Assembly: GCF_009730915.1 (NCBI RefSeq) | Contig: NC_052474.1 | Location: forward strand, 21,363,501-21,427,500 | Direction of reading: 5' to 3' | DNA length: 64,000 bases | Source of the DNA: Dioscorea cayenensis subsp. rotundata | Lineage: Eukaryota > Streptophyta > Magnoliopsida > Dioscoreales > Dioscoreaceae | Notes under the pieces: generated by a model | The model's input: only the letters and a program-made list of their open reading frames with translations | Database searches by the model: none | What the model was told of the DNA's origin: nothing | Made by a program: the position numbers and the translations under genes | Shown here: piece by piece, positions 1 through 10,303 of the stretch | How the letters are laid out: every line of letters starts with the position of its first letter | How positions within the stretch are numbered: the stretch's first letter is position 1

Positions 1-1482
1 ATGATGTTAACCTGAGTGATTACAATGGAAAGGTTCTTCTCATTGTAAATGTTGCATCGAAATGGTATGCTCATGTTTCATTTTTTTTAAACAATTCGTG
101 AATCGACTCATTTCTCAACAATCATGATTAGAGCACACAATGTTATCCGTCCGTCTTCTTGTAAATTTTCTTGTTTTCCAACTTTGTTCGCTGCCGACTA
201 TTTCTTGGGATTAACAAGGTATTTATGAGCTCGAACAATTTTAGACAAGACGTTCATATGAAGTGTTTGATTTCTGAAACTGTGATGCTCGACAACCCTA
301 ACAAATCTTATTATGGTCAGTTTTGAAATTTTTCTTAGCTTATAATATCAATCACTTGTTCTTATTTGTAGCCGAGCGAAACATTTGAACTGATTAATTT
401 TGGTTTCTGTTTTTATCTCTTTTAAGATTTTTCAATTCATCAAAAGTGATGCAATGTGTTAATTCAAACAATATGTTTCTGCTCATGCAGTGGTTTGACT
501 CATACAAATTATAAGGAAATGAATGTATTGTATGATAAGTACAAAGACCAAGGTCAGTTTCATCGGCTTATTCTTGAATCACTCAATTGGTTCTAGATTT
601 TAATATCGTCGAACCTTTTGACTTAGAACTTTGATTTGCTGCATCTATTCCTTTTACAGGGTTTGAAATCCTCGCTTTTCCTTGCAACCAATTTGCCGGT
701 CAAGAACCGGGAAGCAATGACGAAATAAAGGAAGTTGCCTGCACAATGTTCAAAGCCGAGTTCCCCATCTTCGACAAGGTCTGAACCCATTTTTACTGAA
801 ATTCCATTAATCATACACAACATTTAAATTTTCAATTTCTTTCGAGTTTTTCAGCAGTTCATGCAATGCCACTGAAGATCATGAGTTCATGATTTGATCG
901 ACAACTAAATGACACCTTTTGATCGCGTTAATCCTAATGAATGATTGCCGTGTATTCCTTTTCCTTTATAAATTGTTCTGAATTCTCTATCAACAAGCAA
1001 CAAATAGTTTACAGATATCAAGGATTAAATAGTATTTGACATGTTGGCTTTGCATTTCCTTTTTTATATGAATTCTCTATCAAATTGGAACCATATATAA
1101 TGCTTGACATATTTATAGTCTTGGTTCTCTAGTGAGCTTAAGATTAATTTTATCGGTTATATTCATTATATGCATCTAGATTGAAGTAAACGGGAAGAAC
1201 GCCGCGCCTCTCTACAAGTTCTTGAAATCTCAGAAAGGCGGAATATTCGGCGACGGCATCAAGTGGAACTTCACAAAGTTTCTCATTGATAAACACGGCA
1301 AGGTTGTCGAGCGATATGCACCGACCACAGCGCCAATGAAAATAGAGGTTCGAATTCTAAACATTTCTCTTCACTTGCTTACCAAAGATACAAATAATTG
1401 CATTAACTTTCTTTTCTTTTCTTTTTCTTTTTGACATTTGTTTTTGCAGAAAGACATCCAGAATCTGTTGGCAGCACCTTGA
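1..1482 (+). CDS. GPX: Glutathione peroxidase (thioredoxin-dependent type), 3' part, 5 exons in window
   Basis: The protein reduces hydrogen peroxide and lipid hydroperoxides; plant members use thioredoxin rather than glutathione. Exons read 1-64, 491-552, 660-778, 1180-1347 and 1450-1482, all with GT..AG introns and kept phase. Visible motifs are NVASKCGLT, with the peroxidatic Cys encoded across the first intron (TG|T, so Cys and not selenocysteine), FPCNQF with the active-site Gln, and [10 protein letters not shown] with the active-site Trp. The Cys in [15 protein letters not shown] matches the resolving Cys of plant enzymes. The protein ends [10 protein letters not shown] and then TGA. 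The N-terminus, including any plastid or mitochondrial transit peptide, lies before the window, so the compartment cannot be told. An AATAAA-like signal lies near 1526. Family assignment is firm; the paralogue is not. Confidence 0.95.
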
Positions 1483-1904
1483 TTTCAATGTCTTCCAAGA
1501 ACAATATGTGTTTGTGCTGTATAAATAAAAAAAAGTTGGAGATTATGTTCAAATTGGATCAAATTGGATTTAGGTTTTATGTGGATTGAACAATTCTACA
1601 TGAAAACCATTACAGATTGTTAACAGTGAACAATTGTGTGCTTATTTGGTGATATTTACATTGCATTTGTAATTTCATATATTAATCCTGGTATTATTAT
1701 AATTATAATTATTATTATTTTGGTAGGAATTGGTAGACAATGGTTGTTTGCATAATGAATTTTATGAATGCTTGTAAGTAATAATTAAAACTAGATATAA
1801 AAATATTATTCATAGCATATTAAATCTTGGCATGAATGTAAATGTTTATGATTTTTTTGTTTTTTAAATTGGCTGGAGAAAAAACATTTGTATGACACAT
1901 TAAT

Positions 1905-2370
1905 GTCGGGTAACCGTGGGATAGGCCACTAGTAATTATGTGTGCTTGTGATTAAGAGGTTTCAAATTTGAGTCTCAGATTACAATTTATTTTCTCGGTC
2001 CTCAATAAGAGTTTTGTGTAATAAATATCTCGCTTTTGCTCGGGATTGCGTGACGGGGGTGTTATACTTAGGAGTTGTATATGTCTATTCTGCTTTGTTT
2101 CTTATCAATTATTCTTTATTCGGTGATTAAGAGGTTTCAAATTTGAGTCTTAGATTACAATTTTTTTTCTGGATCCTCAGTAAGAATTTTGTGTAAAAAA
2201 TATCTTTCGTTTTTTCCTTTAGGATTGCATGACAGGGGGTTTATACTTAAGAGGTTAGTCAAGCCACTATAATTGGTATATTTTTGTATATGTTTATTCT
2301 TTGCTTTGTTTCTTATCGATTTTGTCAAAAAAAAAATTAATAAAAATAAAAATAAAAATAAAAATTTTGG
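1905..2370 (+). repeat. Two tandem SINE-like copies
   Basis: Copy one (about 1905-2120) and copy two (about 2123-2370) share a long diverged stretch starting GTGATTAAGAGGTTTCAAAT and running through GATTGCGTGACGGGGG or its variant. The piece GGTTTCAAATTTGAGTC resembles the RNA polymerase III B box of tRNA-derived SINEs. Copy two ends in GTTTCTTATCGATTTTGTC followed by a repeated AAAAAT tail, as expected of a retroposon. Copy two lacks the first part of copy one. No clear target duplication was found. SINE identity is inferred from the B-box likeness and the tail. Confidence 0.5.
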
Positions 2371-2701
2371 GAAATTGTATGATGTTAATTCTTGACTTTA
2401 TGCCCTCGGTATGATATTAACTCTTGAATTTTGAATTATATTCTTTCGTGTTAAACTATAATTTTATTTTATAAATGGTCAAAAGTTGAAATAGATAAAA
2501 AAAGAAAAAGAAAAAAAGAAACTAATGGAGTACAAAAAATCATAGTTTAGAAGTGTACAAGGGTACACGAGATATTTCACATATTAACCAAAAAAAAAAT
2601 TCATAAGTGCATTTTTGTGATTTACATACTACAAATGTTTTATTATACAAAAATAGAATATTAATTATTTTATTTATATTTTCAGAAGCGTGACAAGCAA
2701 G

Positions 2702-2742
2702 TACTCAGGCAACAGGCAACAGGCAACAGGCAACAGGCAACA
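2702..2742. repeat. CAGGCAA tandem repeat
   Basis: About five head-to-tail copies of the 7-base unit CAGGCAA are directly visible. They are non-coding and lie between the SINE-like copies. Confidence 0.9.
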
Positions 2743-2847
2743 TTGAGATTTGGCCTATGTACTCCCATCCAAGTGATATGAAGATTGGATTCCACTCCGA
2801 TCACTGAGAACTTATGGTAAAGTGACAACGGGAAGACAGATACTTTG

Positions 2848-3076
2848 GGCTAGTCCAATAGTAACTACCTATAGTTGTGATTGAGAGGTCTTTGAATTCG
2901 AATCTCGATTCTGATTCAATTTCGCTCATGAGGGTTATCGTGAGCATTATTCTCAGGGGGTTGTATCGCGGGAGATTATTCACAGGAGGTCATTCAGTGG
3001 GATCATGTAACTCACGACCTTTGTCTTGCTCTTTCGTCATCGACTTTTGTCAAAAACAACAACAACAATAACAATG
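2848..3076 (+). repeat. SINE-like element with CAA-rich tail
   Basis: The segment begins GGCTAGTCCAATAGTAACTA (A-box-like), then has GAATTCGAATCTCG (B-box-like), and ends CATCGACTTTTGTC followed by AAAAACAACAACAACAATAACAA. The end matches the 3' end of the 2123-2370 copy (TTATCGATTTTGTC then an A-rich tail), so it is a second, diverged subfamily. Flanking duplications are not evident. Confidence 0.55.
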
Positions 3077-3307
3077 AGAAACCCTTTTGGGTGAAAAATA
3101 TGCATTGAAATCATCCTAAATTTTTTTTTGTTGAATAATAAGAAAAATTCCAATTCCGTAAAAGTTTTGCTAATCACACTATACTAATTACTAACCCCAT
3201 AACCTCAATTAGGCCCAGCCTCTTCCCTCCAAATATTTCTTAACAACTAACAACTGCTTCCCGCCATAATCAATAAAAATAAGAAAAAAGAAAAAAGAAA
3301 AAGAAAA

Positions 3308-5527
3308 ATGCAACCCTTGTGTGCTTCTTTCTCTCTTCCCACATCTCCAACTCCTCTCCACATCCAAAGATCCAAACTTGTCAAGCTTGAATCGAAGAAA
3401 ACCTTCTCCATTTCCCCTGAATCACCAAACAATCTTGCAACATGGACCAAAAAACTCAAGCACTTGTTGGTATCTAAGAGGCTTAATGAAGCTAAGAACT
3501 TGTTTGTGGAATTGAGGGCCAATGGAGTTGAATTTGGTTTCATCACTCAGACTATGTTGATTGATGCTTTCTTCAAATCCGGCCGGGTTTCTGATGCTCG
3601 TCAGGTATTTGAAAAAATGCCTGAGAGAAGTGTTGTGACTTGGACATCGATGGTTTCGGGGTTTGTTAGGAATGGGCTTCCAAGTGTTGGATTCTGTGTG
3701 TTTGTTGAAATGCTTGAGTCAGGTGTTGTTCCTAATGATTTTGCGTTCAGTGCCGTGCTTCGTGCTTGTGCAGAGTTGGGGGTGTTGGAGCTCGGAGAGC
3801 AGGTGCATTCGATGGTTGTTCGGTTTGGAATTGGCGGTGATTGTTGTAGGATTGCAAACTGTTTGATCTATGTGTATTCGAGATGTAGGTTGATTGATAA
3901 GGCACAACTGATCTTTGAAAAGATGGCGGAGAGGGATTTAGTAACATTCACAACTTTGATTTCAGGATTTTGTGTGAACAATTTGTTTGAATCAGCTGTC
4001 GGAGTATTTGATCAGATGCTCCTGGAGGGACTAGAACCCAATGAGCATACGGTATCAAGTGTTCTTACGGCCTGTGGGTCAATGCTTGGGGAGCAAATCC
4101 ATGGTTACATGATAAAGACCATGACCGACCGAAGTGTTCACTCAGCTTGTTCTTTGATTGAATTCTACTCAAGAAATGGTAGGATTGGACAAGCGAAACT
4201 TGTGTTTGAGAATTTGGAAGCCAGAAATGTGGTCACTTGGAGTTCAATGATCTCATGCTGCATACGGCATGAGCAAATTGAGGATGCTTTATGGTTGTTT
4301 CATGATATGATTTGTACAGGGATTGAACCTAATGAATACACTTTTGCAGCTGTGCTCGGAGCATGTGGCATGTCTTCCGAATTCTTTTCTCTGGGACAGC
4401 AGCTACATTGCCTTGCAATTAAACTTAATTTGGTGTCAGATAATCGTGTTCTCAATGCGTTGCTTACCATGTATGGGAGAAGTGGAGGTGTTGATTATCT
4501 TGAAAAGGTGTTTGAGAGAATAGAAAACCTTGATGTTGTCGCTTGGTGTGCAGTGATATCCGGTTACTTCCAAAATGGTTTTGATGAGAAATCGATAGAA
4601 CTTGTATCCCAAATGCACAAAGAAGGATTTACACCAAATGAATATGGATTATCAAGCACACTGAGTTCTTGTGCAAATCTTGCCTCACTGGACCAAGGCA
4701 AGCATTTCCATTGCCTGGCATTGAAGGTAGGCTGTGATCTTGATATTTGTGTGGGAAATGCATTGATTAACATGTATGCCAAGTGTGGAAGCATTGAAGA
4801 TGCAAGGTTAATATTCGATGCCATGTCTGACCATGATCTCATGTCATGGAACTCACTGATTCATGCCTATGCGCATCACGGGAATGGAAATGAGGCTATC
4901 AGTGTCTTCAACACGATGATGGATGCTCGCAACATCATGCCTGACCATTCAACATTTGTGGGAATTTTAGTTGCATGTAGTCACGTGGGTTGTGTCGATC
5001 AAGCATTCAGATACTTCGATACAATGCTTGATCAGTACGGTATCATGCCATCAGCTTCTCACTATGCTTGTATAGTTGACATGATGGGTAGAGCTGGAAG
5101 GCTAATGGAGGCTCTTCACATCATTAACAAAATGCCATTTGAACCGGATGTTCTGATATGGAAGACAATGTTAGCATCTTGTAAGTTACATAAGAATCTA
5201 GAACTCGGGAAACTAGCTGCAGAAAAGGTAATCGAGTTATCGCCAAAGGATTCTGCTGGCTATGTTCTTCTCTCTAACATGCATGCAATGCATGGAGAAT
5301 GGAAAGACGTCGAGAATGTGAGGACCATGATGGATGAACAGGGAATTAAGAAAGGTGCTGGATGTAGTTGGATTCAGATTAGCAGTGAAGTGCATGTTTT
5401 TACTGCAAGTGATTTTTCTCATGAGAAAGCTGATTCGGTTTATTTTACGTTGAATTTGCTTTATAAGGAGATGAAGGTGGAGAATGGAGGTTCAGCCGAA
5501 ATGATCTTCGTATCATATGATTTGTGA
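3308..5527 (+). CDS. Pentatricopeptide repeat protein, PLS class with E/E+ ending
   Basis: This is a single uninterrupted frame of 739 codons and no intron, usual for PLS-class PPR genes. These proteins bind single organellar RNAs and guide C-to-U editing or processing. Degenerate 31-36-residue repeats run from about residue 75 to 620, with typical phrases such as YTFAAVLGACG, NALINMYAKCGSIEDA and DLMSWNSLIHAYAHHG. The C-terminus (GCSWIQISSEVHVF and SHEKADSVYFTLNLLYKEMK) matches the E and E+ motifs and then stops, so there is no catalytic DYW domain; if the protein acts in editing it would need a DYW partner. The first 30 or so residues are Ser/Thr/Pro-rich without acidic residues (MQPLCASFSLPTSPTPLHIQ), fitting a plastid or mitochondrial targeting peptide. 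The ATG follows a long purine-rich leader. The target RNA is unknown. Confidence 0.95.
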   Translation: MQPLCASFSLPTSPTPLHIQRSKLVKLESKKTFSISPESPNNLATWTKKLKHLLVSKRLNEAKNLFVELRANGVEFGFITQTMLIDAFFKSGRVSDARQVFEKMPERSVVTWTSMVSGFVRNGLPSVGFCVFVEMLESGVVPNDFAFSAVLRACAELGVLELGEQVHSMVVRFGIGGDCCRIANCLIYVYSRCRLIDKAQLIFEKMAERDLVTFTTLISGFCVNNLFESAVGVFDQMLLEGLEPNEHTVSSVLTACGSMLGEQIHGYMIKTMTDRSVHSACSLIEFYSRNGRIGQAKLVFENLEARNVVTWSSMISCCIRHEQIEDALWLFHDMICTGIEPNEYTFAAVLGACGMSSEFFSLGQQLHCLAIKLNLVSDNRVLNALLTMYGRSGGVDYLEKVFERIENLDVVAWCAVISGYFQNGFDEKSIELVSQMHKEGFTPNEYGLSSTLSSCANLASLDQGKHFHCLALKVGCDLDICVGNALINMYAKCGSIEDARLIFDAMSDHDLMSWNSLIHAYAHHGNGNEAISVFNTMMDARNIMPDHSTFVGILVACSHVGCVDQAFRYFDTMLDQYGIMPSASHYACIVDMMGRAGRLMEALHIINKMPFEPDVLIWKTMLASCKLHKNLELGKLAAEKVIELSPKDSAGYVLLSNMHAMHGEWKDVENVRTMMDEQGIKKGAGCSWIQISSEVHVFTASDFSHEKADSVYFTLNLLYKEMKVENGGSAEMIFVSYDL

Positions 5528-6477
5528 TATTTAACTGACAAAAGTTCATTCACTTGAAACTAGTGGTTTGGTAGAAGAGGAATTGGGAAAGATGATTCTT
5601 TCAGCTGAGATTGGTAAGCAATCTAGTACATCACAACTTCAAATTATTTAGCTTTGTCAAGATTTAGGGTTTAAAACTTAGAGTTTTACAGTTTGTCCAA
5701 GTTTAATCCTAGTTAACCATAATAAACTGTTGAAATTTATGTTTAATTGGTTGCTTGTCATGTGTACTTTAAGATCCAGACTAATTGGAGATTACCTTCT
5801 AGGACTGTCAATTAGGTTTGGATTAGGGTTAGGGTTTGGCATGACTAGAGGTTACTACTTGCACTGCATCTTCCACAACTTCATAATTTGCACATTGATT
5901 TTGCTTCATTTTGCAGAATGTCCTTAAAAGATTAATGTTTTAAAGAAAGAGAAAAAGGAAATTTAATACAAAGCATAAAACGCAGGAACCTTGATGTTCA
6001 GATATAATTGCTTCAAATACATTGCAAGGAATTCAAAGCCTGTCAAATGTTGTTACAATGTACAGCATCACACTGCCCGACAGAGACCTTCAAACGATAG
6101 CTAAGTACTTCAAATGTAGGCTTTTTTTTTACTTATACAACCCCTGTATGATTTGTAATTGCTCATACACAGATGTAAAACTATGATTCTTATATATATA
6201 TATATATATATAAGCGATCCTCTATGATTGCTGCATTCCTGCTCATTGCATTTTATATAAGCATGTTTCTGTCGATAAGCTCATTTTATTGATATCAAAA
6301 GGGAAACTGTACATGATACAAAATTGATATACTTAGTAACCCATATGAGGTTGCTCATATGTTGAACTATAATGTAATGATAATTGGGCATGCAATCTTT
6401 CTGAATCTTGTTCTTCTCCGAATTTATATCTGGAGTTCAAACTTCTGCTGAAACTCCTTCTCGGCTTTAGATTACAT

Positions 6478-6518
<41 letters not shown>

Positions 6519-6637
6519 GCTCCTCTGAATTTATATCGGGAGTTCCAACTTCTGCTGAAACTCCTTCTCGGCATTAGATTACAGTATATATAGACACACA
6601 CACACATATATATATGATATCAGCTAGCAAGCACTGG
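5528..6637. other. Convergent intergenic region with microsatellites
   Basis: The region lies between the 3' ends of the PPR gene and the DUF1685 gene. It holds a TA tract (about 6191-6212), an AC tract (about 6480-6513) and a local duplication of about 107 bp (6413-6614). I see no gene. Confidence 0.6.
6413..6614. repeat. Duplicated block, each copy ending in an AC/TA microsatellite
   Basis: The segment GAATTTATATCTGGAGTTCA...CTTCTCGGCTTTAGATTACA (from about 6419) is repeated with few changes from about 6527. Both copies contain ACTTCTGCTGAAACTCCTTC and both run into CA/TA repeats. This is a direct tandem duplication of about 107 bp that included the microsatellite. Confidence 0.8.
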
Positions 6638-8469
6638 TCAGCTACACAACCGAATAGTACAAGCCACTGCTTGCGCCCAATACTTCAGTCTTGCTTTAAC
6701 ATCTTCAGGATGATCACCTGAATTATTAGTAAACAGAAATTTGTCATTTATAAATGAAATACACCAATAATGAGTAACATAGTGACTAAATTTGAAGTAG
6801 CATAAGTTCCATGGGATAACTGTATAAGTGTTACACAGTGCACATTGAGATGTTGAAACTGGATAGGATATGAATAGATGATACCAATTATACTTTAAAC
6901 TTGGGATAGTTAAAAACAAAAGATGAAAACAGCTAAAACATTCAAACATAATTGAATTCCTAATAGATTAGCTTTTAATCAAAAGCAATGTAGCTAAGAA
7001 TATCTTCCACTTTTAAAAGCAAAGGAATACACAATGCCAAGCATAGCAACGTAATTGATCAATTTGCAGTTGCACTACATAATAAAAATTGAGAAGCAGG
7101 AATTTAAGCGGATATGAATACATAATACTAATTATACTTTAGACTTTCTCTACTTTAAACTTGAGAGAGTTAAGAACAAAAGAGAAAAAAAGCTAAAGCA
7201 TTCCAAACAGATAATTATCACACAATTAAGGCATACAAACATAATGGAATTCTTAATAGATTAACTTTTAACCAAAAGTGAACAGCTTCCACTTTTAGAA
7301 GCAAAGGAATTCACAATACTGAACATAACAATGCATTTAATCAATTTGCAGTTGCGTTACATAGCAAATATTAAGAAGTAAGAATTGGGTTTGATATGAA
7401 TAAATGATACTAATTATACTTTAAACTTGAGAAAGTTAAGACTGAAAGTAGTAAACAAGTTAAAACATCCAGTAAGACATACAAACATATTGGAATTCTA
7501 AGAGATTGGTTTTTAAGTTTTAACCAAAGGTAATGTAGCTAAGAAGAGCTTCCCTTTCTAAAAGCAAAGGAAGATCCTTCTTTTTTTCCATATATCACAA
7601 TTCTTATCAATTTTGTTATAGAATTAGAAGTTCTATGATATGCAAGCATTATTGATGCAATTCTAGCTTTTCAATCAACAAGAAACAAAGAAAGCTTTCA
7701 AAAGACTAAAAGGATCAACAAAATATTCTTTTTCTCAATTGAAATATTTCCTATGCCAAATTCTTTATCCCTCAAAGTATTAACTATCTCAAAAACAAGA
7801 AAACCAAGCATTTTCCAAGAAAATTCAAAAAAGTTATGCATAACAAGCAAGATCTATGCATCAATCAGCTATTCAGAAAAATAAGAACTTCACAAGAAGG
7901 TAATAAATCTAATCCTTTGGGATTAAAACGAAAGAACGAATTATGAGAATAAACATCAATTTCATCGATTCAAAACCCTAATCAAACAAAACAAGCATGA
8001 AATTACCCACCCACTCATACTCAATCCAAAGTCTGAGATCACGAAGAGCCATACCAGGGCTGGAGATCTTCCAATTAGCCAACGGATACGGCGGCTCATG
8101 ACCAGCCTCATGCGAATTATACTGATGCTGCTCGTCGAGGAACCTCTGAGACAATGAATAGCAGAGCTCGAGAGCAGGGAGAGTACCACAGAGCTCCGGT
8201 ATCCCATCATAGCTGAAGCCGAATCCAAGATCCAGGCACCCTTTGAGCTCCTCTAAGTCCTCATCCGTGAGGCTCTTCGTCCTCCCCATCGCCGGCGTCT
8301 CTCCACCGTCAGGCATCAAACAAAGACCAACGGATTCGTCGACGTAGCCTTCAAGCATCACGCCGCTCTTGCTCCTCCGCGGCCAGGGCTCTTCATCCAT
8401 GGCTTTTCCCACCTTCTCGGACTTCTTCATTGCGGAAAGCTTCGAGCTTTCTGGAGAGTAGAACTCCAT
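6638..8469 (-). CDS. DUF1685 family protein, 2 exons
   Basis: Exon 1 is 8469-8055 and exon 2 is 6717-6638 on the minus strand, joined at G|GT across a 1337-bp intron, giving 164 residues. The core KSLTDEDLEELKGCLDLGFGF...IPELCGTLPALELCYSLSQRF and the end DHPEDVKARLKYWAQAVACT are hallmarks of plant DUF1685 proteins, whose biochemical role is unknown to me. The N-terminal third is charged and probably disordered, with no signal peptide or membrane segment. The upstream leader is CT-rich (8470-8520). Reading on past 8055 would add a tail ending in MLVLFD, but that read-through lacks the conserved C-terminus, so the spliced form is preferred. The intron carries a triplicated repeat. Confidence 0.9.
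6866..7585. repeat. Triplicated block in the DUF1685 intron
   Basis: Three direct copies start near 6866, 7111 and 7392. Each opens GATATGAATA..AT.ATAC.AATTATACTTT and continues through an AACTTGAGA.AGTTAAGA-like part, a TTTTAA..AAAAG segment and CTTCCACTTTT.AAAGCAAAGG. Spacing is about 245 and 281 bp because copy two has extra internal sequence. The copies are diverged. They lie wholly inside the intron. Confidence 0.75.
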
Positions 8470-9483
8470 GATCCGCCTCTTTCTCTCCCACTCTCTCTCT
8501 CTGTCTCACCGAGAGAGTTGGAGGGATGGGGTTTTTAAAGAAGATGAGGAGATAGTTTATTTGCACTTGCACCCCTAAAAAATATATATATTATTTTCAA
8601 TAAACCCTATATACTTTTATTTATTATTTTCTTATATATATATATATATAATAAAAATATGAAATTACATAAACTTTATATCTACATTGGTCTCTTGGCA
8701 CTAGGTTCCCTTTGTAAGGTATTCTTATTCTATTGAGAAGGTATGTTCAAACCTCAGTCCATGCAGGATAATGGCATAAATGCATTGAGTGTTATGCTCA
8801 GCTGAAAGCCTGAAAAGGTGTGTTCGAACTTCAGTTCAAATAAAATTAGGGCAGCTATACAGTGAGAAAATAACTTTTTTTTTACGCATGTCTAAAAATA
8901 ACTTGTCACTATATCTTTGGTCACTAAAGAAAATGGAACTTTTGCTTTTTTGTTTTTTTTACCCTAATTGATTTTTTTAATTGATTTTTTTAATTGATGA
9001 ATTTATATGTTTTAGTCCTTCCGATTAGTGTTTAATATAACACTGTGACATTTGCCAAGAGGACTGAAATAAATGAATTAGTGTATTTTAGAGCAAAAAT
9101 GACCATATTTTTACTGAGGAACTAAATTGAAAAATGACCAACTCACTTGTCACCTCGTACCTAATTACATGAATTATTACAATAAATCATTATATATTAC
9201 TATATAAGAAACAATTATTTTACCTTAATTGAGATGTCTTACCATTTTTATGTTATTGTTAGAGATATTTATATATAATTTTATTATTTAAGTGATTATA
9301 ACTCAAAATGTAAAGATAAAATTCATGTAAAAAAAAATTACTATATAACCAATAGAAGTACACATACAATGTTATTCAAACACATAATATATAGGACGTG
9401 GAGTCCTTTAACGTTGGCTTAGAGGCTGGACTCCTAATTACTAATGGAACAGTGACCTCTTTACAATACTTGTGCTGGAATAG
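8470..9483. other. Upstream region of the DUF1685 gene, AT-rich
   Basis: The region contains the CT-rich leader of the minus-strand DUF1685 gene, a TA tract near 8634-8651, and a tandem pair of B-box-like phrases near 8743 and 8820 (see findings). I see no coding gene; short open frames here have no recognisable domain. Confidence 0.5.
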
Positions 9484-9867
9484 TGGTAAATTTTCTGATA
9501 GGGTATCTAATTATGGTTCTTTTTTATTTTGGAGTCCAAACTTCAATTTGAATCAAAATGATTACTCAACTTTAATTTTGTATCATCAAAGGATCATCCA
9601 ACGGATTTCGGCTTATTTTTTATGATGTAATGTCAAAAATTCTCTATTAGCAGATGAGATAGAATTATCAGTTGAACAGACAGTGTGTCATATATATATG
9701 ATAACAAAATTTTCAGCATATATATCATCAAAAGATAGGCTAGAATATATCATGTGACCACTTGGTGAAACAAAATTAAAACTGGGTAATCATTTTGATT
9801 AAATTGAAGTTTGGACCTTAAAATGAGAAAGGGTCAAAATTTAGTGTCATATCAAAAAATTTACCCA
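9484..9867. mobile_element. Non-autonomous Mutator-like MITE, 384 bp
   Basis: The ends are inverted repeats. The left end starts TGGTAAATTTTCTGATA and the reversed right end starts TGGGTAAATTTTTTGATA; the likeness continues for about 100 bases and includes GTCCAAACTTCAATTT on both arms. A 9-base direct duplication flanks it, CTGGAATAG (9475-9483) and CTAGAATAG (9868-9876), with one mismatch. A 9-base target duplication and long inverted repeats fit the Mutator superfamily. The arms share a loose phrase (ACTCAACTTTAATTT) with the larger MULE next to it. It has no coding capacity. Confidence 0.75.
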
Positions 9868-10127
9868 CTAGAATAGATTACTTGGAGTGTTTTTTTTTAA
9901 TAATTTTTTTTGTTAGGGGGTGAAAATAGGCTTCAACGGTCAAGATTGCATAAGTACTATGTAGATGTTGATCCAATAGCTGTGAATACATCATTGTGCA
10001 AGTAATGACACTATTATTAATACTGTACAAATCTTATTCATTACACTGGACACTGCACACTGTACAAAAGATGTGCAACCATTGGATTTGAATCCAACAG
10101 TTGATTTATAGATGTCTTTAAATTTGT
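9868..10127. other. Short spacer between two MULE-type elements
   Basis: About 260 bases with a T-rich stretch and no open frame of note. It includes the 10-base target duplication TTAAATTTGT (10118-10127) of the large MULE. Confidence 0.7.
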
Positions 10128-10303
10128 GGATTAATTTTTTGAGTGGTCACTCAACTATCTGTTTAGTTCAAATCGGTCACCCAGCTTTAATTTGCATCAA
10201 ATTGGTAACTTAACTTTAATTTATTATCACCGGCCAGTCACCCGTACCTTTTTCGTCCCCCATTGCTAATGTGGCTGTCGGAGAAGCCCAGTCAGCCAGA
10301 GAA
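10128..10303 (+). repeat. MULE left terminal inverted repeat
   Basis: 176 bp. Reverse complement of 17023-17198 with about five substitutions. The inner end is GAAGCCCAGTCAGCCAGAGAA. Confidence 0.95.

Larger units (their letters stand above)
1483..3307. other. Intergenic region with SINE-like repeats and a 7-bp tandem repeat
   Basis: The region lies between the peroxidase stop codon and the PPR start codon. It is AT-rich and I see no credible gene. It holds three repeat units that share a tRNA-like B-box motif and an A-rich or CAA-rich tail (listed separately) and a short CAGGCAA tandem array. The last 60 bases before the PPR ATG are very A-rich and are probably its 5' leader. Confidence 0.6.

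Noticed and set aside
3247-3546. Antisense open frame over the start of the PPR gene
   Set aside because: A shadow of the real coding frame with no domain.
7978-8054. Read-through of DUF1685 exon 1 to the in-frame stop at 7978
   Set aside because: It would replace the conserved family C-terminus, which is found intact in the spliced second exon at 6638-6717.
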